Source: Aggregatibacter segnis ATCC 33393 (GTDB lineage Bacteria > Pseudomonadota > Gammaproteobacteria > Enterobacterales > Pasteurellaceae). From it: 64,000 nt of DNA. The notes under the pieces were generated by a model, which saw nothing but the letters and a program-made list of their open reading frames with translations, was not told the DNA's origin and did no database searches. The DNA is taken from positions 1,941,760 through 2,005,759 of the forward strand of contig NZ_GL622200.1 of NCBI RefSeq assembly GCF_000185305.1. The letters are read 5' to 3'. Shown here piece by piece: positions 33,177-42,408 of this stretch. The position numbers were made by a program, and so were the translations under genes. Each line of letters begins with the position of its first letter. Within the stretch, counting starts at the first letter, position 1.

Positions 33177-33210
33177 AAAAATCCCACCAGATAACTGATG
33201 GGATTTTTTT
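33177..33210. terminator. Second hairpin between the exporter and ankyrin operons
   Basis: AAAATCCCA/TGGGATTTT with a 13-base loop and a long T-run on the plus strand. On the minus strand it lies 60 bases past the ankyrin gene stop and could end that operon too. Confidence 0.7.
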
Positions 33211-33270
33211 ACACTGCTGTTATTGAATAGAATTTAGATAAACTGGCTTTTTTAGCATTCACAAAGTATC

Positions 33271-35580
33271 TTATAGTTCAATATCTTGGCTAGAGTAATA
33301 TGATTTAATATCTGCACAAGATCCTTTACACCATTTTTTACCATCATAATAATCATACGTTATAGATGTATCACCACCAGCTTTTTTCATTGCTTCAAAT
33401 ACAAGATTATTATTTAATTCGATCGCTAGCATCAGTGGCGTGTATCCGCGAATATGTTGAACATCATGTTTATAGTTAGGATCTGCACCGGCATCAAGCA
33501 ATAGTTGAACTATTTTTAATAGCTCTTCTTCTGAGGAATACTTCTCTAACTGTTTTTGAGTGACTTCAACACTTACACTTTTTATAATTTCTTCAATTTC
33601 CAGATTATCTGTAGATTTTTGCCAAGAGTAGAAAGCCTTTTCTGAATTACGTCGGAAATACTCTTGTTGTAGCTGCGCTTGCTGATTATCTAATGGATAA
33701 CTTTCTTCTATTAATGTTTTAATCTTTTGTGGATTAGTTAATTGATCAAACATACTCATACAAAAGTATAATGGTGTCAATTTTTCAAAATTGACCATAT
33801 CAGGTTTAGCTCCCATTTCTAAAATTTTTTGTACAACATCCGCTCTGCCGGTTTCCACTGCTAGGCGCAAAGGATATTTTTGTTTTTTAGATGTTTGAGA
33901 ATTGATTGTTTTTGGTGTATGTGAATATTGAATTAATAAATCAAATAATCTCCGATTTTGTTTAACGCAGGGTAAAGCTAATACATTTAATGTTTCTAAT
34001 GCAAATAGTAATGCGGATTCATTTTCACTGCTCAGTGCATTTACATCTGCATTATTATCTAGAAGTTTTTTAATAATTTTGAATATATCATTTTCTTTTT
34101 CTTTACTAATCGCTCTTTCGCCCCATCTCCAACAGAAATAAACTAATTGTGGCATTCTTTTTGTACCATCAGCAATGGAGACTATTCTGTTTGGATTCTT
34201 ATAATCAGGTTTAATGCTTTCGTAATCAAAAGTAGATAAAGAGATTGATCGTGGTTTTAGCAATGGATAATCTGTTCCGTTAAACCAACCTTGTCTAGGA
34301 AAAACTTGTCCAAATGCTCTTGCCCACATATCAACTTCCCAATCTGCAATCATTTCTTTATGATTGATTTTCTCTGTGTCAGAGTTTATAGAAGGCAGTT
34401 CATAGTTAAATAGAATGGCTGCATTTTTTAAATGAGAAAGTAATTTTCTTTGTGATAATTTATCTTTTTTTTCTAAAAATGCACTGGCGACGATCGCTTC
34501 TTGAACAATATGTTTCAGAGTTTTACCTGCCCGGAATAAAGCATTGTCGACAGCTTGTTTATACATTTCTACCGCCTTTTCTAAATTACCTGACAGTAAT
34601 AGCCATCGGGCTTGTAACCAATCCCAATGATATTTTTGGTTTTCAAGTTCTCCATAGTTTTTCACTATAGCGCGTAAAACGGTCAGTTCACGCCAAGCCA
34701 AGTCTTTAGCTTCAGATGTTTTTAATTTATCTAAAGATAAATGTTCAAATCGTAGCTGTCCATAATCGGTAGCCACTTGTTGCGCCAATTTTTGGTTAGT
34801 GACTTGTTGAATTTTAACGATGGCACTCAATAAAGAATAATATGAAATTGATGAAGCAGTGTTGGCCCCTTTGTTTTGATATAGTTGGTGAAATTTTTGT
34901 AAGCTAAAAAAGAAAAGATCTGACAGTTCTTCTTTACGTATTGCATCAAATATACGGGCAATGAATAACCAGAATTTGATTTTTTTCCATTCTTCTGACT
35001 TATCACCTAGTGATTTTAGTTCTTGATAAGAAAATAAATATTCACCTCTTTCCCAACGTCCTAGCTTGTTTTTTCCGTCTCGATCTAAAGTCTTTATATA
35101 TTCTTGCCAAAGATGATTATTTTCTTTCAGGTGAATTAATATGGTTTTTACTGAGTTTTTCTTGTGATCAATTAAACTTTCTATATTAGGGAAAAAGTAT
35201 TTTTCAGGTACACATTGTATGAGAAATTGATGTGTGACAGCGGAGAAATAAAATAAAATTAAAATAAGCTGAAGTTTCTTTCTATCCAATCCATCTACGG
35301 GAACTTCTCCGACTAGATCTAAATAGGAACGAAAATGATGGATTATTGCATCACTTGTTGTTTTAACAATTTCATCAGGAAATACTTCTTTTACATTGTC
35401 ATGCCATATTTCATTCACGATTCGCTTTAGCTTATTAGGATGAATTGTTTTGTTGTAAACAATATCATCAAGTTCTTTTTTATTCTCCTTAATTGGTAAA
35501 TCACATAGCTGTGTAAAAAAACGTAGATTTTCTAAGGGTGTTGGGAATAGAGATTTTGTATTAAACATAGTTAGGCTCAT
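33271..35580 (-). CDS. Large TPR-like and ankyrin-repeat protein, function unknown
   Basis: I do not recognise this 769-residue protein as a named family. The first 430 residues are helical and include a TPR-like unit (WLLLSGNLEKAVEMYKQAVD near residue 322). Ankyrin repeats follow: IIKKLLDNNADVNALSSENE near 490, PLRLAVETGRADVVQKILEM near 567, and IVQLLLDAGADPNYKHD then GYTPLMLAIELNN near 692-725. No signal peptide or membrane helix is seen, so it should be cytoplasmic. It overlaps the upstream 61-codon gene by 4 bases and is the last gene of a three-gene leftward operon. The gene is AT-rich and I see no uptake sequence in it, which suggests acquisition. A protein-interaction or sensing role is inference. 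Confidence 0.75.
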   Translation of the reverse strand: MSLTMFNTKSLFPTPLENLRFFTQLCDLPIKENKKELDDIVYNKTIHPNKLKRIVNEIWHDNVKEVFPDEIVKTTSDAIIHHFRSYLDLVGEVPVDGLDRKKLQLILILFYFSAVTHQFLIQCVPEKYFFPNIESLIDHKKNSVKTILIHLKENNHLWQEYIKTLDRDGKNKLGRWERGEYLFSYQELKSLGDKSEEWKKIKFWLFIARIFDAIRKEELSDLFFFSLQKFHQLYQNKGANTASSISYYSLLSAIVKIQQVTNQKLAQQVATDYGQLRFEHLSLDKLKTSEAKDLAWRELTVLRAIVKNYGELENQKYHWDWLQARWLLLSGNLEKAVEMYKQAVDNALFRAGKTLKHIVQEAIVASAFLEKKDKLSQRKLLSHLKNAAILFNYELPSINSDTEKINHKEMIADWEVDMWARAFGQVFPRQGWFNGTDYPLLKPRSISLSTFDYESIKPDYKNPNRIVSIADGTKRMPQLVYFCWRWGERAISKEKENDIFKIIKKLLDNNADVNALSSENESALLFALETLNVLALPCVKQNRRLFDLLIQYSHTPKTINSQTSKKQKYPLRLAVETGRADVVQKILEMGAKPDMVNFEKLTPLYFCMSMFDQLTNPQKIKTLIEESYPLDNQQAQLQQEYFRRNSEKAFYSWQKSTDNLEIEEIIKSVSVEVTQKQLEKYSSEEELLKIVQLLLDAGADPNYKHDVQHIRGYTPLMLAIELNNNLVFEAMKKAGGDTSITYDYYDGKKWCKGSCADIKSYYSSQDIEL

Positions 35581-35762
35581 ATTAAATAACGTTTAACATC
35601 ATGAATAAAGTTTTGAAAAGCTCGATAATCACTTGGTGTTGATGGAATAGCAAGACGACGATTGTTCGGACCAATTAATATGTTATGTTTTTTACCTTTT
35701 TTGGTTTTGAAACCAAGACTAAGAAGAGAATTTACATATTTATTTAGATGAGTGTTTTTCAC
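35577..35762 (-). CDS. Small HicA-like protein
   Basis: A 61-residue basic protein beginning at a GTG with a good AGGAGA site 7 bases upstream. The order GFKTKKGKKHNILIGPNNRR-LAIPSTPSDY resembles the HicA fold (a short double-stranded-RNA-binding-like domain: GF, basic KGKKH, hydrophobic strand, IPSTPSD), but the usual catalytic histidine context of HicA (GSHH) is only partly kept as GKKHN. It overlaps the start of the ankyrin gene (ATGA). No HicB-like antitoxin is adjacent. The family call is tentative; it could instead be an RNA- or DNA-binding partner. Confidence 0.6.
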   Translation of the reverse strand: MKNTHLNKYVNSLLSLGFKTKKGKKHNILIGPNNRRLAIPSTPSDYRAFQNFIHDVKRYLI

Positions 35763-35778
35763 GATTTTCTCCTAAATT

Positions 35779-35813
35779 TTGCGACATAGCAATTTAAAAC
35801 TGCTATGTCGCAA
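35779..35813. promoter_or_regulatory. Perfect 13-base inverted repeat inside the three-gene operon
   Basis: TTGCGACATAGCA (35779-35791) and TGCTATGTCGCAA (35801-35813) are exact complements with a 9-base AT-rich loop. It sits between the 49-residue gene and the HicA-like gene, 17 bases before the latter's GTG. No T-run follows on either strand, so it is not a classic terminator; a protein operator or an mRNA processing or translation-control hairpin fits better. Confidence 0.65.
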
Positions 35814-35820
35814 GCATTAC

Positions 35821-35970
35821 CTATTTTTTACCACTAGCATTGCTATTACGTGCCGCTGCAGATTGAGCGCGTGCGGCGAAAGAATTTGCTGCAACCAATC
35901 CACCATGTGCTTTTGCAGTAGATGATTGAATGCGTGAAGCTGCCGTAGTGTTCATAGATGATTTAGACAT
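35821..35970 (-). CDS. Small Ala/Ser-rich protein resembling seed-maturation (SMP) repeats
   Basis: A 49-residue basic, low-complexity protein. The stretch AASRIQSSTAKAHGG then SFAARAQSAAARN has the pattern of the short SMP domain (RIQSA..AK..GG....FAA.AQSAA). The start at 35970 has AGGAG 8 bases upstream; an open frame 16 codons longer lacks one. It is first in the operon with the HicA-like and ankyrin genes. The role is unknown; the composition suggests a disordered or nucleic-acid-associated protein. Confidence 0.65.
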   Translation of the reverse strand: MSKSSMNTTAASRIQSSTAKAHGGLVAANSFAARAQSAAARNSNASGKK

Positions 35971-36157
35971 AATTAGTTCTCCTAAAAAGTGAGTTAAAAT
36001 AAACGTCCTAATGGACAAGGCTTATTTTGTGATATTTCATTTTTTAGAGATACAACGGTAATGGAGAATTTTTTTGAGATTTTATTGTTTGAGAACATGA
36101 TAAATGGAAATAAAAATTTTAAAACGTTTAGAAAAACCCACCGCACTTTTCCTATAT

Positions 36158-36190
36158 AAAAAATCCCATCAATGATTTGATGGGATTTTT
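36158..36190 (-). terminator. Terminator of the symporter operon
   Basis: Arms AAAAATCCCATCA and TGATGGGATTTTT with a short loop, 17 bases past the 30-residue gene. It lies in the 36000-36206 gap, which should also contain the promoter for the small Ala/Ser-rich gene; one uptake sequence is near 36140. Confidence 0.8.
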
Positions 36191-36206
36191 GTTTTTGAAA
36201 GCTAAA

Positions 36207-36299
36207 TTATTCTTTTGGTAATCTGATGACGGAAACCAATAATCCGCCCCAGATAATGATAAGCGCGATAGCCATCATGATAATTGCATTGGTTGACAT
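36207..36299 (-). CDS. MetS-like small membrane subunit
   Basis: This short gene encodes 30 residues: MSTNAIIMMAIALIII then WGGLLVSVIRLPKE. It is one membrane helix with a short charged tail. It starts 1 base after the stop of the upstream symporter gene, and a terminator follows. The form and position match MetS, the small subunit that the methionine/alanine importer MetP needs in Corynebacterium, and similar small genes follow NSS symporters elsewhere. The call rests on length, topology and neighbour. Confidence 0.75.
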   Translation of the reverse strand: MSTNAIIMMAIALIIIWGGLLVSVIRLPKE

Positions 36300-36300
36300 C

Positions 36301-37800
36301 TTATTTTTCTCCTTGTTTTTGTACGATATTTTTCCACGGTAAACGGGAAAGTAAGAAGCTGATGATGACTAAGCCGATCGCCATGCCCCAGCCGAAGGTA
36401 TTAACGAACCATTCCGGATAGCCTTCGTAGCCGTTTGCCAATACTTTAGTGGCTTCTTTGTAAAGCATGAATGCTAATACGCCGGTGGTAACTACAATGC
36501 AGGCTTTCCAGATTGCGCCAACTTTGAAAGAACTGGTTTCATTTAAGTGTTCACCAAGTTCTTTTAATCTGCCGGTAACGATGATGGAGAGTAAAGAGAA
36601 GAACGCTACGGCAACGATACCGAACATGTTGACGAAGTTGTCCATGGTATCAAGCATCGGCAAGCCGGCTGCCGTACCAAACAATAAGGTAGATGCGACC
36701 ATCATTGGTAAGCCAACCAAGAACGTGGCGTGTGCACGACGTAAGCGTAATTTATCTTGTACCGCCGCAATGATTACTTCTAATACGGAAATGAAAGAAG
36801 TTAACCCGGCGAAAACTAAAGAACCGAAGAATAATACGCCCAATAATTGACCTAACGGTGCTTGGTTAATAATGGTTGGGAAGGCAAAGAAGGCTAAGCC
36901 GATACCGCCTTTTGCTACTTCGCTGACATCTTGTCCGTTGGCGACAGCAATGAACCCTAAGGCAGAGAATACGCCGATACCCGCTAATACTTCAAAGCTA
37001 CTGTTAGCAAAGCCAACTACTAAACCTGCACCGGTTAAATCCGATTCTTTTTTCAAGTAAGAGGCGTAAGTCAACATGATGCCGAAGCAAATGGAAAGTG
37101 AGAAGAAGATTTGACCATATGCGGCAATCCAAACACTTGGGTCAGCTAATTTGTCCCAGTTTGGTGAGAATAAAGCATCAAGACCTTTTTCTGCACCTGG
37201 TAAGAACAAGGAATAAAGCACCAAGGTGATGAACATGATCACCAAAATTGGCATAAAGATAACGGAAGAACGTGCTACGCCTTTTTGTACGCCAAAAGAA
37301 AGAATCAACAACGTGATAATCCACACGGCAAGTAACGGACCAACAACAGTGTCAACAAAATCCAAGCTTAATGCCACTTCACTTGCCATCTTAATGTGTT
37401 CGTGCAAGAAGAAATCTACCGGATTGCTACCCCAAGCGGAGCTGAAGGAATAATAAGCGTAGCTCGCAGCCCAGCCAAGAATAACCGCATAGTAAAGACC
37501 AATAATCACGTTGATCATCACTTGCCACCAACCGAAGGTTTCAAAGGCGGTTTTGAGTTTGCGATAAGCTAGTGGTGGAGAGGCACGGAATTTGTGGCCT
37601 AAAGCATAATCTAAAAAGACCAAAGGAATACCGGCCGTTAATAACGCCACAATGTAAGGCAAAATAAAGGCGCCGCCGCCGTTTTCATAAGTAACATAAG
37701 GGAAACGCCAAATATTTCCCAAGCCGACTGCCGAACCGATCGCCGCAAAAATAAAGGCTCTGCGTCCGGAGAATGTTTCACGTTTATGTGTTTGAGTCAT
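36301..37800 (-). CDS. Sodium-dependent amino acid symporter (NSS/SNF family)
   Basis: A 499-residue transporter of the LeuT-fold neurotransmitter:sodium symporter family, with about 12 membrane helices. The TM1 signature [20 protein letters not shown] and then [18 protein letters not shown] holds the unwound sodium and substrate site; TM6 and TM8 motifs ([34 protein letters not shown]) are present. Bacterial members import amino acids such as Trp, Leu, Met or Ala. The paired 30-residue downstream gene favours a MetPS-type methionine/alanine importer, but the substrate is not proven. Confidence 0.88.
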   Translation of the reverse strand: MTQTHKRETFSGRRAFIFAAIGSAVGLGNIWRFPYVTYENGGGAFILPYIVALLTAGIPLVFLDYALGHKFRASPPLAYRKLKTAFETFGWWQVMINVIIGLYYAVILGWAASYAYYSFSSAWGSNPVDFFLHEHIKMASEVALSLDFVDTVVGPLLAVWIITLLILSFGVQKGVARSSVIFMPILVIMFITLVLYSLFLPGAEKGLDALFSPNWDKLADPSVWIAAYGQIFFSLSICFGIMLTYASYLKKESDLTGAGLVVGFANSSFEVLAGIGVFSALGFIAVANGQDVSEVAKGGIGLAFFAFPTIINQAPLGQLLGVLFFGSLVFAGLTSFISVLEVIIAAVQDKLRLRRAHATFLVGLPMMVASTLLFGTAAGLPMLDTMDNFVNMFGIVAVAFFSLLSIIVTGRLKELGEHLNETSSFKVGAIWKACIVVTTGVLAFMLYKEATKVLANGYEGYPEWFVNTFGWGMAIGLVIISFLLSRLPWKNIVQKQGEK

Positions 37801-38125
37801 GGAACAACCTGTTAAAGTTAAAAAAATGTTAGAGCGTCAATATAAATCAATAAAAATGCGAGTCAATAGACAAAAATAACAAATTATGAAAATTTACGTT
37901 ATTTTTCATTAAATTATTTTTAAATAATAGTTTTTTATTCTGTTTTAAAATTTAATTTTTAGAATAAAAAAATGAGATTTATAAAAAACCAACGTTAACT
38001 TGCTAAAAAAAGGAGTAAAATGCCGAATAAAACGCTAATGATGAAAAAGTTCCCTATTTTGTGCATTTATTTCGGGCATAAATTTAGATTTTGCTTCAAT
38101 TGGTGCTAAAGTATGCAAAATTTTT
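37801..38125. other. AT-rich intergenic region between divergent genes
   Basis: This 325-base stretch separates the symporter operon (minus) from rluE (plus). It is strongly AT-rich with A- and T-tracts and must hold both promoters. I see no RNA gene, riboswitch or further open frame in it. Confidence 0.6.
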
Positions 38126-38827
38126 ATGAATACCTTGTTTATGCAGCCAACATCTTTTCGGCGAAAACCCCAAAAATGGAGAAAACCAACGCAAAGTGCG
38201 GTTCATTTTTGTGGTTTTTCTAGATCTAAAATCGCGTTTTCTCAAACGCAAGTTATCCTGTTTAATAAACCCTTTGATGTGTTGTGCCAATTTAGTGATG
38301 AAAATGGCCGCAGCACGTTGAAAGATTTTATTGATATCGCTGAGGTTTATCCTGTCGGGCGGTTGGATCGCGATAGTGAGGGATTGTTGCTGTTGACTAA
38401 CAACGGGGAGATTCAACATCGCTTGGCGGAACCTAAGTTTAAAATGGAAAAAACTTACTGGATGCAGGTGGAAGGCGTGCCTGATGAAACCGCGTTAGAG
38501 CAACTTCGGCGAGGCGTGCAATTAAAAGATGGTATGACAAAACCGGCAAAAGTGCGGTTGATTTCCGAACCTGATTGTTTGTGGCAACGCGTTCCGCCCA
38601 TTCGCGAGCGAAAAAATATTCCTACATCGTGGTTAGAAATTAAAATTTATGAGGGGCGAAATCGGCAAGTACGCAGAATGACAGCGCATATTGGCTTTCC
38701 GACATTGCGTTTAATTCGTTGTCAGCTTGCCGGTTTTACGCTCCAAAATTTAGCGCCAAAAACCTACCGCACTTTAACGCAAGATGAACTAAAACAACTT
38801 TATCAATCACTTGGATTAACAATTTAG
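38126..38827 (+). CDS. rluE: 23S rRNA pseudouridine(2457) synthase RluE
   Basis: RluE converts U2457 of 23S rRNA to pseudouridine. The RsuA-family core has the catalytic aspartate in [21 protein letters not shown] near residue 78 and the later [25 protein letters not shown], split over about residues 174-199. No S4 domain is present, as for RluE. The N-terminal 35 residues are basic; a start at the ATG five codons later (38141) is also possible. A uptake sequence lies within the start region. Confidence 0.88.
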   Translation: MNTLFMQPTSFRRKPQKWRKPTQSAVHFCGFSRSKIAFSQTQVILFNKPFDVLCQFSDENGRSTLKDFIDIAEVYPVGRLDRDSEGLLLLTNNGEIQHRLAEPKFKMEKTYWMQVEGVPDETALEQLRRGVQLKDGMTKPAKVRLISEPDCLWQRVPPIRERKNIPTSWLEIKIYEGRNRQVRRMTAHIGFPTLRLIRCQLAGFTLQNLAPKTYRTLTQDELKQLYQSLGLTI

Positions 38828-38831
38828 CATT

Positions 38832-39548
38832 ATGAGTAACCTATCTGTTTTATTTGAAAGCTTGGCGCGAGACAGCCATTTCTTTATTTTCGTTAAAATG
38901 GCCTTTGCCATGGTACTGGGTGGCATTATCGGTTTGGAACGCGAATTAAAAGCCAAACCCGTGGGGGTAAAAACCTGCATGATTATTGCGGTGACGACCT
39001 GTGTATTAACCATTGTTTCCATTCAATCGGCTGAACATTATGCCCAAGTGTCGGAAAATATTCGTACCGATCCAATGCGTTTGGCAGCACAGGTGATTAG
39101 CGGCATCGGTTTCCTTGGTGCGGGCGTGATTTTACGTAAGCACAACGATGCTATTTCCGGCTTGACCACGGCGGCGATTATCTGGGCGGCTGCGGGTATC
39201 GGCATTGCTTCCGGCGCGGGCTTCTATTTTGATGCGATTATTGCCACCTTTATGATTTTAATCGCCATTCGTTTGAGCCCGTCTGTGCATCTTTGGGTGC
39301 GTCGTTATGAGAAAAAGAAGAAAACCCGTATTACTGCCACATTGGCGTCGCCGGCTGCGGTTGGGCAGTTTATCCAGCTTCTACATACCCATAATCATCT
39401 GATTGAAAATATTAATATGAAAGATCAGGCAAACGGTGAAACTAAATTGACGATTCGTTGCACGATTAATGACAAAGATACCATTCACGAATTGTATTTA
39501 TTGCTAAAGAATGAACCGGATGTCTTGAGTTTAGAGTTAGAGAATTAA
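38832..39548 (+). CDS. MgtC/SapB-family membrane protein
   Basis: A 238-residue inner-membrane protein whose N-terminal two thirds match MgtC: GGIIGLERELKAKPVGVKT near residue 30, RLAAQVISGIGFLGAGVIL near residue 77 and GLTTAAIIWAAAGIGIASG near residue 107. A soluble ACT-like tail follows (residues 165-238). MgtC proteins act in magnesium-limited or acid survival and regulate ATP synthase in Salmonella; MgtB is absent here. It begins 4 bases after rluE, so the two may be co-transcribed. Confidence 0.88.
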   Translation: MSNLSVLFESLARDSHFFIFVKMAFAMVLGGIIGLERELKAKPVGVKTCMIIAVTTCVLTIVSIQSAEHYAQVSENIRTDPMRLAAQVISGIGFLGAGVILRKHNDAISGLTTAAIIWAAAGIGIASGAGFYFDAIIATFMILIAIRLSPSVHLWVRRYEKKKKTRITATLASPAAVGQFIQLLHTHNHLIENINMKDQANGETKLTIRCTINDKDTIHELYLLLKNEPDVLSLELEN

Positions 39549-39579
39549 AAAAATCCCCAAGTATGCGCTTGGGGATTTT
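39548..39579. terminator. Convergent terminator
   Basis: AAAAATCCCCAAG/CTTGGGGATTTTT with a 6-base loop between the MgtC-like gene and the oppositely oriented lipoprotein gene; T-runs on both strands. Confidence 0.88.
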
Positions 39580-39585
39580 TGTTTG

Positions 39586-40506
39586 TTATTCATATCCAAC
39601 GTAATTTTTTCCTAAAAATTTAAATGCCGGTGTTAACAAGGCTTTGACTTCATCATCATATAAAGACAGGCGCAGTTCCTTTTCACCTGCTGCATAAGGG
39701 CCAAGGGCATAAGGCGGATAGACAAACACAATGCCATCTTGTGAAAAATAGAAATTATCACTGAGGTAAAAATCGGCTTTTGCGGTGAATGGCTCTTGTC
39801 GTTCACCGTTATCGCCACGAGATTCATTTTGATAAATCTCCCATAGCAACGCTTTAACTTTGTTTTGTTGTGCTTTAGTAAAGACATCGTCTAATTGAAT
39901 GACGGCTTTTTTGTCTAAATCAACATTCACAAAATGGGTTGAATACATCCCGTGCGCACCACCGGAATAATGATGATAACCTATGGTGAAAGTTGCGATA
40001 TTTTCCCGTTGCCCAAGGTATTCCATGTCAACATTGGTACTTATGCCAATCAGCTCAAACTCTTTCACCTCTTTGACGCTATCGGCATAAAGGGTTTGTA
40101 AGTAGTCAACAAATTGTTGTTTATTCTCAATTTTAACTTTACCTTCAGCCGTGAACTGGCGAATTAACTCATTTACCAGTAAATCCGTTAACCAATCCAT
40201 ATTCGCTTTTAAGCTTTTCACGCTGATTTTTACCTCAGCTTCTTCAGGGGCAAGACTGTTAGGCGATTTGTTATCAAACTTGATGGTTTCAGATTTTTCA
40301 AATAATACCTCCGGCTCCACACGAATGGCTTGATTTTCCGCCAAATCCAAAACCTGTCTTTGTAAGGTATTCACTTGTGCATTTAGCTGCTCGATGGTTT
40401 GGGTTTGTTTTTTCACTTGTTCGGAAAGGATGTTTTTTTCTTCATCATTGCAGCCGGTAAGCGTTAGACCGGCGACGGCTAAAGCAGAAACGAGCAGTTT
40501 TTTCAT
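39586..40506 (-). CDS. DUF3298-type lipoprotein
   Basis: A 306-residue predicted lipoprotein with signal peptide and lipobox LTGC (C19). A coiled-coil stretch follows (EQVKKQTQTIEQLNAQVNTL, about residues 30-60), then a domain with TFTIGYHHYSGGAHGMYSTH near residue 172 and a C-terminal segment DGIVFVYPPYALGPYAAGE near 262. This is the DUF4163/DUF3298 layout seen in RsiV and in many periplasmic lipoproteins; RsiV binds lysozyme, but no such role can be assumed here. It lies alone, upstream of the selAB operon end. Confidence 0.8.
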   Translation of the reverse strand: MKKLLVSALAVAGLTLTGCNDEEKNILSEQVKKQTQTIEQLNAQVNTLQRQVLDLAENQAIRVEPEVLFEKSETIKFDNKSPNSLAPEEAEVKISVKSLKANMDWLTDLLVNELIRQFTAEGKVKIENKQQFVDYLQTLYADSVKEVKEFELIGISTNVDMEYLGQRENIATFTIGYHHYSGGAHGMYSTHFVNVDLDKKAVIQLDDVFTKAQQNKVKALLWEIYQNESRGDNGERQEPFTAKADFYLSDNFYFSQDGIVFVYPPYALGPYAAGEKELRLSLYDDEVKALLTPAFKFLGKNYVGYE

Positions 40507-40548
40507 AGAAACTCCTTGTATAAAAATGTTGTGAAAATCGACCGCACT

Positions 40549-42408
40549 TTATAGATCAAATACGTCCGCATCGCGCAATATGTGAATATTGCCTTTGCGA
40601 CGCAGGAAGCCACAGCGGTCGAAATATTCTACCAATTGCACGGTCATTTTACGTCCGAATTGTAGTGCATCACGCAATTCGTTTACCGATATACCTTCTT
40701 TCCCGGCACTTAGTTGTTTAATCAAACGGGCGGTAGCGTAAATATTTTCGGTCAGGAAGAATCGGTCTTTTACCACAGCGGTGAGATAGCCTAATTTACC
40801 GGCTTTATAGAGGAAGTTGCGCATGGCACTTTCTTCCTGTCCTAATAAGCCTGCAAGATCACGTACCCACAACGCTTGTCCGTTATGTTGCTCAAATTGT
40901 TCTAGAACTTGCTGCCATAATGCACGTTCTTGTTCATTAAATTGAATTTTATGATCGGCGGTATGTAGCCAACCACGGGTTTGTTGTAGCTGATTTTCGG
41001 CTAATAATTCATCAATAAAATGATAAATCAGTTTTTCCGGCTGATTCAGTGCTGCAATGCGATACAAACGGGCTTTACCTAAGCCGAGTTGGTCGGGATG
41101 TTGTTCGTGATATTGCGCAAGTGCGGTCAATAATTTCGACGTTTGTTGTGCACGATAATCGGCATTAAAGCACCAGCTTTGGAAGCGAATGTCGCCGTTC
41201 TTTTCAAGAATATCATTCAGTTGTGAGTCTGTCAGTTGTTCAATCCACATCAACTGCTCGGCTTCCACTGCATGATTTTGAAGATAAAGTGCGGTGCGTT
41301 TTTCGGCTGTTTCTGCTTGAATCAGTTGGCGTAAATAATCGAAACGGGCTTCTGTGCGCTTATGGCGTTTCGGTGAATGGATTTCAATCACTTTTGCGCC
41401 ACCGAGTACGGCGGTCGAGTTGCTGTTACGTAAGATGATTTTGTCGCCATGCGCCAAAAACAACGGTTGTTCTAAAATCAGTTCTGCCAGCGCTTGTTGC
41501 TGAGGCGCGAGTTTGGGTTGTTGCAATAACGTCAACTTGCCCGTGGTGTGTGAGGCGGCGTGATAAATATGCACCGGTTGGCTTTCGTTCAGTGGAATTT
41601 GGTTTTCTAGCCAAACGGTGATGCGATCTGTCGCTTTGGTAGGCGGTTGGGAGAACAACCAATCGCCGCGCTCAATTAACGTGCGGTCGAAATCCAAGTT
41701 AATATTTAACGCGAGTCGTTGCCCCGCCAAGCCTTCCGTGCTTTGTTCATTTTGTGCGTGGATATTTTTCACCCGCACTTTTTGTCCATTGCTTAAATAC
41801 AATTCGTCGTCAATGGCAACCTTGCCCGCAAATGCGGTGCCGGTCACCACGGTGCCGGCACCTTTAATGGTAAAAATACGGTCGATGGCATAACGGAACG
41901 GTTTTTCCGTGTCCGATAATTCCGGCAACTGCGCCAAATAATCGCGTAGCGTTTCGATGCCCTGACCGGTGGTGGCAGAGGTCACGAAGAATTTACTGTT
42001 CGCCAAGATGGCATATTGTTGGCGTAGCTGTTGTTCTAATGCGTCAATTTGTTGCGCATCGGCGCGGTCGGCTTTGGTGATCACCACCATGATTTCCTGC
42101 AATTGCAACAAGCTCAAAATGCTTAAGTGCTCGATGGTTTGCGCTTGCACGCCTTCGTCTGCGGCAATGATAAGCATGGCGTAATGAATGCCGCCCAAGC
42201 CCGCCAACATATTGGCAAGAAAACGTTCGTGCCCCGGTACATCGATAAAACCGAGGATTTGATCTTTTAACGGCAAATAGGCGTAGCCCAAATCAATGGT
42301 CATGCCGCGTTTTTTTTCTTCCGGTAAATGCGCCGTATGCGTGCCGGTGAGGGCTTGTAATAGCGCGGTTTTGCCGTGGTCAACGTGTCCGGATGTGACA
42401 ATAATCAT
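40549..42408 (-). CDS. selB: Selenocysteine-specific elongation factor SelB
   Basis: SelB brings Sec-tRNA to UGA codons marked by a SECIS hairpin. The 619-residue protein has an EF-Tu-like GTPase domain (G1 [14 protein letters not shown] near residue 7, G3 DVPGHERF near residue 58, G4 TKAD near 114), two beta barrels, and C-terminal winged-helix domains that read SECIS RNA. It overlaps selA by 4 bases. E. coli SelB is 614 residues. Confidence 0.96.
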   Translation of the reverse strand: MIIVTSGHVDHGKTALLQALTGTHTAHLPEEKKRGMTIDLGYAYLPLKDQILGFIDVPGHERFLANMLAGLGGIHYAMLIIAADEGVQAQTIEHLSILSLLQLQEIMVVITKADRADAQQIDALEQQLRQQYAILANSKFFVTSATTGQGIETLRDYLAQLPELSDTEKPFRYAIDRIFTIKGAGTVVTGTAFAGKVAIDDELYLSNGQKVRVKNIHAQNEQSTEGLAGQRLALNINLDFDRTLIERGDWLFSQPPTKATDRITVWLENQIPLNESQPVHIYHAASHTTGKLTLLQQPKLAPQQQALAELILEQPLFLAHGDKIILRNSNSTAVLGGAKVIEIHSPKRHKRTEARFDYLRQLIQAETAEKRTALYLQNHAVEAEQLMWIEQLTDSQLNDILEKNGDIRFQSWCFNADYRAQQTSKLLTALAQYHEQHPDQLGLGKARLYRIAALNQPEKLIYHFIDELLAENQLQQTRGWLHTADHKIQFNEQERALWQQVLEQFEQHNGQALWVRDLAGLLGQEESAMRNFLYKAGKLGYLTAVVKDRFFLTENIYATARLIKQLSAGKEGISVNELRDALQFGRKMTVQLVEYFDRCGFLRRKGNIHILRDADVFDL

